A stretch of 64,000 bases of DNA from Massilia sp. BSC265 (lineage in GTDB: Bacteria; Pseudomonadota; Gammaproteobacteria; Burkholderiales; Burkholderiaceae_D): positions 1 to 64,000 of the forward strand of contig NZ_JPXI01000034.1 in assembly GCF_000740675.1 (NCBI RefSeq), in the 5' to 3' direction. This document shows positions 59,144-64,000 of the stretch, piece by piece (the first letter of the stretch is position 1; each line of letters begins with the position of its first letter). Made by a program: the position numbers and the translations under genes. The notes beneath the pieces are model-generated. The model was not told the origin of the DNA and made no database searches. It saw nothing but the letters and a program-made list of their open reading frames with translations.

Positions 59144-61225
59144 TCAGCGACGCTGGGACTGGCCCGGCGGCGGCGCTTTCGGCTTCTCGCGCGACTCGGC
59201 CAGCAGGCGGGCGCAGTCGCTGTCCTTCCCCGGCCCGGTATTGATTAGAGGGAGCAGGGCAGCAACTGGCGTGACGGCGGCAAGTGCGATGGCGCTGCCT
59301 GCCTTCATTGCCAGCACACCCTTGTCCACCGATACGTCCGGCTCGCTGAACGGTCCGCGCACGTAGAACGGCGAACGCAGCGAGAACAGGCGGAGTCCCT
59401 TCGTTTTCGGGTCGATGCGCAGGTCCAGCTGCTCGTTGGCCAGGTTGATGCTGCCATTGATGTTGACGAGCGCTTCATTCGTGTCCACGACGAAATAGCG
59501 TGTACGGGCAATGCCGTTGGTCACGGCAAAATCGGTGGCCATGCAGTGGAGCTGCACCTGCTTGTCACCGAACAGCTTGGTAACGATGATATTTGCCACG
59601 TTCAAGCCCATCATCTCGAGCAGCAGCTTGCTGACCTGGCCTTGATTGATCAGGGTCTTCAGTTCGCCGTTCGAGCCAGCCAGCAGGCTGGCCACCGAGT
59701 TACCCTGGGCAGTGAGGCTGGCGTCGCCGCTGATGCTGCCCACCGAAGCCTGCAGCTGCTCGATCTTCGGGAACAGCTTCTTGATCTCGATCTGGCGCGC
59801 GGTGACTTTGGCCTGGGCCTTGATCGCCTTCGGGCCCTGGCGCCCGCGTCCGTCCAGGCGGATGTTGGAACGCACCGTCCCGCCCGCCAGCGTGAATTCC
59901 AGCGGCTCGAGGTTCAGCACGGCGTTGTCCATCTTCAGGTGAGTCGACAGCTTGCTGATGGGGAAGGCGGTTTCTCGAACGATGCGGTCGGCCGAGAAGC
60001 GCACGTCGGCGTCCAGCTTGTTCCAGCGTTCGGTCTTGAACTCCTCGACCGGCAGCACCTTGCCCGCCGGCTGCGTCACCTCGGCGTTGCGCGCCTTCCT
60101 GGCGGCGGTGTCGTCGGCGCCGATCAGCGGCGCCAGGTCGGCGAACACCAGCTGGCGCGAGCGCACCGTGCCCGACAGCTTGGGCCGCGGCTCGCCGCTC
60201 ACGAACTCCAGCCGGCCGCCGATGTCGGACGAACCGACCTTGCCCTTGAAGTCGTCGTAGACCCAGCGGCTGCGCTCTTCGCCGATGGTGCCGGTCAGGC
60301 GTCCCGAAGTCGAGTACGGGCCGGTGGTCGGCAGCAGCACACCCGTAAAGTTGAACAGTTCGCCCATGCTGTTGCCGGCCAGCTCGAGCTTGAGGTCGAG
60401 TGCGGCCAACGCCGACGGCCGCGTCACCGTGCCCTCGACCGCGATGCGCGACGCGCCCGAGCGCAGCTCGACCTGTACCGGATAGGGCGTGGTGTGCTGC
60501 TTGAGCGACAGCACTGCGCCGACCTTGCCGCCGCCCTCGACCTTCGACCCGTTGTAGGTGCCGCCCACCGTGAAGCCGACCCCATACGCGGATGGCCGCC
60601 CCGCCCGGTTGTTGTCGAGCGTGCGCACCTGCGCGGTGACATCGGCTTTCGTGACCGCGTCCTTGATGTGGACCACGCCGTCGGTCAGCACCACGCGCTC
60701 GACGTCGAGGTTCCAGCGCGACTTTTCCTGGTTACGCTTGAAGGTCCAGTTGTTACGCTTCTCGTCGAGGCGCAGCAGGTCCACGCGCGGGCTGTCGAAG
60801 CGCAGCAGCGGGATGCCGATTGTGCGCTTGAGCAGGCCGAAGGGATTCAGCGAGAACGAAAACTGGCGCACGCTCGCCATGTCCTGCGCCGGCAGGCCGG
60901 CCGGGTTGCCGATATGCGTGTCGTTGGCAATCAGGTGCGGCCAGGGAATGTGGTCGCGCCAAGTGCGCTCGCCCGGGGCCATGTTCTTTGCGGGACGCTC
61001 CCATTCGACATCGAGGTTGCCGCGGATGGCGAAGGGGCGGTCGATGGCGTCGCTCACCTTGGCATTGATCCAGGGGCGCGCCCGGTTCCAATCGAAGGTG
61101 AGGATGAACACGATGGCGATTACTGGAATGGCAACCAGGATACCAAGTATGCTCAGGAGTATTTTCGTGCTCTTGCGGCGCGCCGGATGACGGCCCTGCG
61201 CCGCCTGCTTGTCGGTCTCGGCCAT
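59144..61225 (-). CDS. AsmA-family protein
   Basis: A 693-aa protein with an N-terminal TM (residues about 21-43) and a long periplasmic beta-rich region of the AsmA/YhjG type (IDRPFAIRGNLDVEWERPAKN; LEPLEFTLAGGTVRSNIRLDGRG; FGDKQVQLHCMATDFAVTNGIARTRYFVVDT; GSINLANEQLDLRIDPKTKGLRLFSLRSPFYVRGPFSEPDVSVD). AsmA-like proteins take part in phospholipid transport to the outer membrane. It appears to be a single gene. Confidence 0.87.
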   Translation of the reverse strand: MAETDKQAAQGRHPARRKSTKILLSILGILVAIPVIAIVFILTFDWNRARPWINAKVSDAIDRPFAIRGNLDVEWERPAKNMAPGERTWRDHIPWPHLIANDTHIGNPAGLPAQDMASVRQFSFSLNPFGLLKRTIGIPLLRFDSPRVDLLRLDEKRNNWTFKRNQEKSRWNLDVERVVLTDGVVHIKDAVTKADVTAQVRTLDNNRAGRPSAYGVGFTVGGTYNGSKVEGGGKVGAVLSLKQHTTPYPVQVELRSGASRIAVEGTVTRPSALAALDLKLELAGNSMGELFNFTGVLLPTTGPYSTSGRLTGTIGEERSRWVYDDFKGKVGSSDIGGRLEFVSGEPRPKLSGTVRSRQLVFADLAPLIGADDTAARKARNAEVTQPAGKVLPVEEFKTERWNKLDADVRFSADRIVRETAFPISKLSTHLKMDNAVLNLEPLEFTLAGGTVRSNIRLDGRGRQGPKAIKAQAKVTARQIEIKKLFPKIEQLQASVGSISGDASLTAQGNSVASLLAGSNGELKTLINQGQVSKLLLEMMGLNVANIIVTKLFGDKQVQLHCMATDFAVTNGIARTRYFVVDTNEALVNINGSINLANEQLDLRIDPKTKGLRLFSLRSPFYVRGPFSEPDVSVDKGVLAMKAGSAIALAAVTPVAALLPLINTGPGKDSDCARLLAESREKPKAPPPGQSQRR

Positions 61226-61418
61226 GGCGGACTTTCGATTGTATGGGGTCGAGACCAGCTTAGCGCAAAGCTTCTTGCACCCTATGTGCGCTGCCTAACG
61301 CTCTTCCATTGAGCAGATCGGTACGGCAGGGGCAATGTGCGCCAGCGAACCGAAGGCATGAGATAACAGGTTTATAACGTTACCAAGGACATTTCCTCAT
61401 CAACAGGAGAATAAAGCG

Positions 61419-61844
61419 ATGGACCAAGAACATGCGATGAGCCGTCTCTTGACGCCGCTGGTTGCCGCCGCCGTGCTGGCCCTGGCCGGCTGCGCCAGCC
61501 CCCAGAAGGCACCTGCCACCGCCGACGTGGCGGTGTCGCGCAACGCCGTCGAGAACGCGGTGTCGGCCGGCGCGGCCGAGCTGGCCCCGGCCGAGATCAC
61601 CGCCGCGCGCGACAAGATGGTGCGCGCCAACGCGGCCCTGGCGGCCAAGGACTACAAGCTGGCCCGCGAGCTGGCGATCCAGGCCCAGGCCGACGCCAAG
61701 CTGGCGCAAAGCAAGGCCAACTCGGCCAAGGCCACCGCGGCTGCCGACGCCCTCGACGCCGACCTGCGCGTGCTGCGCGAGGAAGTCGAGCGCGCCAACG
61801 CCCCGTCGGCCACGACGACCACGCCGGCAGGCGCGACGCAGTAA
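61419..61844 (+). CDS. DUF4398 lipoprotein
   Basis: A 141-aa protein with a lipoprotein signal (AAAVLALAGC) and the DUF4398 helical region (ELAPAEITAARDKMVRANAALAAKDYKLARELAIQAQADAKLAQSKANSAKATAA). GGAG lies 9 bases upstream of the ATG at 61419. It is followed by an OmpA protein that also carries a DUF4398-like part; the pair is probably cotranscribed and located in the envelope. Confidence 0.87.
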   Translation: MDQEHAMSRLLTPLVAAAVLALAGCASPQKAPATADVAVSRNAVENAVSAGAAELAPAEITAARDKMVRANAALAAKDYKLARELAIQAQADAKLAQSKANSAKATAAADALDADLRVLREEVERANAPSATTTTPAGATQ

Positions 61845-61920
61845 GCCGGTGCGCCCAACAAGAAGAAGTTCCCTTCGTCGACCGCCGCGCTAGCGCGGCG
61901 CCCAGGAAAAAGGACAAGCC

Positions 61921-62841
61921 ATGAAAAACCGTTCCACGATGTCGCTGCTGGCCGCCGCCGTGCTCGCCACGGCCTGCGCCACTGCCCCGATGACGACGCC
62001 GACGCTGGACCAGGCGCGCGCCGATTTCGTCTCCGCCAACAACAACCCGCAGGTATCCCAGTATGCGCCGCTCGAGTTCAAGCAGGCCAGCGACGCCCTC
62101 GACCAGGCCAATGCCGCGGCCGCGCGCCGCGAAAGCCTGAACGACGTCGACCGCCTGGCCTACGTGGCCAAGCAGCGCATCGCCACTGCGGTGGAGGTTG
62201 CCAGGGGGAAGGCGGCGGAAGCCGACATCGCGAACGCATCGCGCGAACGCGACCAGGTGCGCCTGGCGGCCCGTACTGCGGAAGCCGACCGCGCCAGGCG
62301 CGAGGCCGAGGCCGCCCAGGCCCAGGCCGCCCAGGCGCAAGCCCAAGCCCAGGCTGCCCAGCAGCAAGCCGCTGCCGCCCAGCAGCAGAATGCCGCCCTG
62401 GCCCAGCGCGCTGCGGTGCTGGAAGCGCTGCTGGTGGAGATGCAGGCCGTCAAGACCGAGCGCGGCTATGTCGTGACGATCGGCGACGTGCTGTTCGCCA
62501 CCAACCAGGCGACCCTGACTTCGAGCGGGATGTCGACCTTGCGCAAACTGGCCGACGTCATGGCACAGAACCCGAACCGTACCGTGCTGGTCGAAGGGTT
62601 TACGGATAGTACCGGCAGTGCCTCTTACAACCAGGAACTGTCGCAGCGTCGTGCCGAAGCCGTGGCATCGGCGCTGGGTACGATGGGCGTGCCGCGCGAC
62701 CGTATCGCGATGCGCGCCTACGGCCAGGCCTTCCCGGTCGCCCCGAACGATACGGCGGTCAACCGCCAGCTCAACCGCCGTGTCGAGATCGTGCTGTCGA
62801 ACGAGAACGCACAGATTCCGCCACGTACGGCCGGGCGTTGA
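61921..62841 (+). CDS. DUF4398/OmpA-domain lipoprotein
   Basis: A 306-aa protein. It has a lipoprotein signal (AAAVLATAC), a DUF4398-like helical part (about 25-100), a Gln/Ala-rich coiled coil (about 115-165) and an OmpA peptidoglycan-binding domain (about 185-300: GDVLFATNQATLTSSGMSTLRKLADVM; VEGFTDSTGSASYNQELSQRRAEAV; NRQLNRRVEIVL). It should link the outer membrane to peptidoglycan. It starts 76 bp after the DUF4398 gene. Confidence 0.9.
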   Translation: MKNRSTMSLLAAAVLATACATAPMTTPTLDQARADFVSANNNPQVSQYAPLEFKQASDALDQANAAAARRESLNDVDRLAYVAKQRIATAVEVARGKAAEADIANASRERDQVRLAARTAEADRARREAEAAQAQAAQAQAQAQAAQQQAAAAQQQNAALAQRAAVLEALLVEMQAVKTERGYVVTIGDVLFATNQATLTSSGMSTLRKLADVMAQNPNRTVLVEGFTDSTGSASYNQELSQRRAEAVASALGTMGVPRDRIAMRAYGQAFPVAPNDTAVNRQLNRRVEIVLSNENAQIPPRTAGR

Positions 62842-62876
62842 GCTGGTTCGTTGTAATAAGGTTCACGAGGTAACTT

Positions 62877-63410
62877 ATGGAAGAAACAAAACACCTGGCG
62901 CATGGCTTCGACGTCGCGGCGATCCGCCGCGCGGCGGCCAACCTCGACGACGGCGCCGTCACCGAGGGCTACCAGGCCGACCGCGAGGCGGTCATCGCGA
63001 TGCTGAACGACGCGCTGGCCACCGAGCTGCTGTGCGTGCTGCGCTACAAGCGCCACTACTACACCGTGAGCGGCCCGAACACCGGCCACATCAAGGCCGA
63101 GTTCCTCGAGCACGCCCGGCAGGAGCAAGACCACGCCGACCGCATCGCCGAGCGCATCGTGCAGCTGAACGGATCGCCGAACTTCAACCCGGCCACGCTG
63201 ACCGCGCGCAGCCATGCCGAATACGACGATTCCGACGACGTACAGGCAATGATCCGCGCCGACCTGATCGCCGAGCGCGTGGCGATCGAATCGTATCGCC
63301 AGATGATCCAGGCGATCGGCGACAAGGACCCAACGACGAGCAAGATGCTCACCGACATCATGGCCGTCGAAGAAGAGCATGCCGACGACATGCGCGACCT
63401 GCTGGCGTGA
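62877..63410 (+). CDS. Ferritin-like diiron protein
   Basis: A 177-aa four-helix bundle with diiron ligands typical of the ferritin-like group (ATELLCVLRYKRHYY; FLEHARQEQDHADRIAERI; ERVAIESYRQMI; IMAVEEEHADDMRDLL). It may store iron or detoxify peroxide; bacterioferritin or Dps-like relatives are closest, but it lacks the bacterioferritin haem Met by eye. It may share a transcript with the OmpA gene upstream, 35 bp away. Confidence 0.85.
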   Translation: MEETKHLAHGFDVAAIRRAAANLDDGAVTEGYQADREAVIAMLNDALATELLCVLRYKRHYYTVSGPNTGHIKAEFLEHARQEQDHADRIAERIVQLNGSPNFNPATLTARSHAEYDDSDDVQAMIRADLIAERVAIESYRQMIQAIGDKDPTTSKMLTDIMAVEEEHADDMRDLLA

Positions 63411-63463
63411 GCCGGCTTGGATTTACTCACCATCATCACCCATCGATAACAATGGAGCAGACC

Positions 63464-63817
63464 ATGCTAGACACTACCCGCAGCAACTTCAAATCCCAGG
63501 CCCACGGCTACCAGTTCGACAGCAACGCATCCGACGCCTCGTCGGACATGAAGGCACTGGTGCGCGACGCCCAGTCGATGCTGACGGCCGCCGCCGCACT
63601 GACGGGCGACAAGGCCGAAGAGCTGCGCAGCCGCGGCATGGAGCTGCTCGACCGCGCGCTGGGCCGCGCCAGCCACTACCAGGGTCAAGCGATGGAAAAG
63701 GGCCGGGAACTGGCCCACGAAGCCGATGTCTACGTGAAGGACAACCCGTACCGTACGCTCGCGGTTGCCGCCGGTATCGGCGTGCTGCTGGGCGTCCTCC
63801 TGAGCCGTAAGCAATAA
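63464..63817 (+). CDS. DUF883 (ElaB/YqjD-like) protein
   Basis: A 117-aa protein with a helical N-terminal part (ASSDMKALVRDAQSMLTAAAALTGDKAEELRSRGMELLDRAL) and a C-terminal TM (YRTLAVAAGIGVLLGVLLSRKQ). ElaB/YqjD proteins are tail-anchored inner-membrane proteins that bind ribosomes in stationary phase in E. coli. GGAG lies 6 bases before the ATG. A holin-like gene follows after 18 bp, as in the E. coli yqjD-yqjE pair. Confidence 0.88.
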   Translation: MLDTTRSNFKSQAHGYQFDSNASDASSDMKALVRDAQSMLTAAAALTGDKAEELRSRGMELLDRALGRASHYQGQAMEKGRELAHEADVYVKDNPYRTLAVAAGIGVLLGVLLSRKQ

Positions 63818-63835
63818 GCGCCGCCGGGGACTGCC

Positions 63836-64000
63836 ATGCAAAAAGACGACGCCGTCGTGCATACCCCCGGCCTCATGGGCGGGATCTCCAGCCTCATGAA
63901 GAGCCTGTTCGGCCTGGTCGTATCGCGCCTGGAACTGGCCGCTCTCGAGCTTTCCGAGGTGCGCAACCACCTCATCGAGCTCGTGGCCCTGTTCGGCGCG
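63836..64000 (+). CDS. Phage holin family (YqjE-like) membrane protein, partial
   Basis: The first 55 codons of a protein beginning MQKDDAVVHTPGLMGGISSL, with FGLVVSRLELAALELSEVRNHLIELVALFGA, the amphipathic and first hydrophobic part of YqjE. The gene runs off the window. It follows the DUF883 gene directly. Confidence 0.8.
   Translation, partial: MQKDDAVVHTPGLMGGISSLMKSLFGLVVSRLELAALELSEVRNHLIELVALFGA

Overview
The window is GC-rich chromosomal DNA (coding regions roughly 65 percent GC) from a Gram-negative bacterium. It is most likely a betaproteobacterium of the Oxalobacteraceae (Massilia/Telluria type). The reasons are the dnaX-ybaB-recR order, a Gcr-type membrane protein found mainly in betaproteobacteria, many two-component and c-di-GMP proteins, a large TonB-dependent receptor, and porin-like proteins ending in Phe. 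The genus is an inference. No prophage, CRISPR array, full-length insertion sequence or replication origin is visible.

Layout. 1-1.7 kb: end of dnaX, ybaB, recR. 1.8-6.7 kb: a GT4 glycosyltransferase overlapping a DUF2334 deacetylase-like gene, a small lipoprotein that converges on and overlaps it, and a penicillin-acylase-family hydrolase. 6.8-11.9 kb: an operon of a BarA-like hybrid kinase and a REC-PAS-GGDEF-EAL protein. 12.1-13.2 kb: an FkbM methyltransferase. 13.4-17.9 kb: cstA-ybdD divergent from a Cache-domain NarX-like kinase with a LuxR-type regulator, with a recognisable cstA promoter and dyads between them. 18-21.2 kb: an HDOD protein and a PAS-GGDEF-EAL protein. 21.3 kb: tRNA-Ser(UGA). 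21.7-25 kb: a chemoreceptor, a short PstS-like periplasmic protein and an outer-membrane barrel.

25.1-32.6 kb is an accessory metabolic region: an acyltransferase, an alpha/beta hydrolase, a LysR regulator, an NTF2-SDR pair whose SDR active site is one residue short, a GMC oxidoreductase, and a LuxR regulator carrying two degenerate HD-GYP halves. 32.8-36.6 kb: a TRAP transporter with an enlarged large permease. 36.9-43.2 kb: YitT, a beta-lactamase-like lipoprotein, the remnant of an internally deleted LysR gene, an XRE regulator, an eroded porin, an acidic disordered protein and an SDR. 43.3-46.5 kb: a sulfate-binding protein, an 89-bp palindromic element, a 70-aa protein of unknown function, and a PAP2 phosphatase-metallophosphoesterase pair. 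Two perfect CTGT-N8-ACAG (LexA) boxes lie between the 70-aa gene and the PAP2 gene. 46.6-51.8 kb: a Gcr-like/PLD operon, a class IV aminotransferase and a NudK-like Nudix hydrolase.

51.9-64 kb is an envelope region. It starts with a TonB-dependent receptor, then carries many small lipoproteins and membrane proteins (OmpA-type, glycine-zipper, BON, DUF4398, DUF883, holin-like) with an AsmA protein, a Crp-like regulator and a ferritin-like protein. It resembles a stationary-phase or envelope-stress cluster. A REP/BIME-like palindromic family (ends GTAGGGTGG...CCACCCTAC) recurs in at least six intergenic places and in two supplies the stop codon of the neighbouring gene. The most interesting leads are the twin SOS boxes, the cstA control region, this repeat family, and several degenerate regulators and enzymes.
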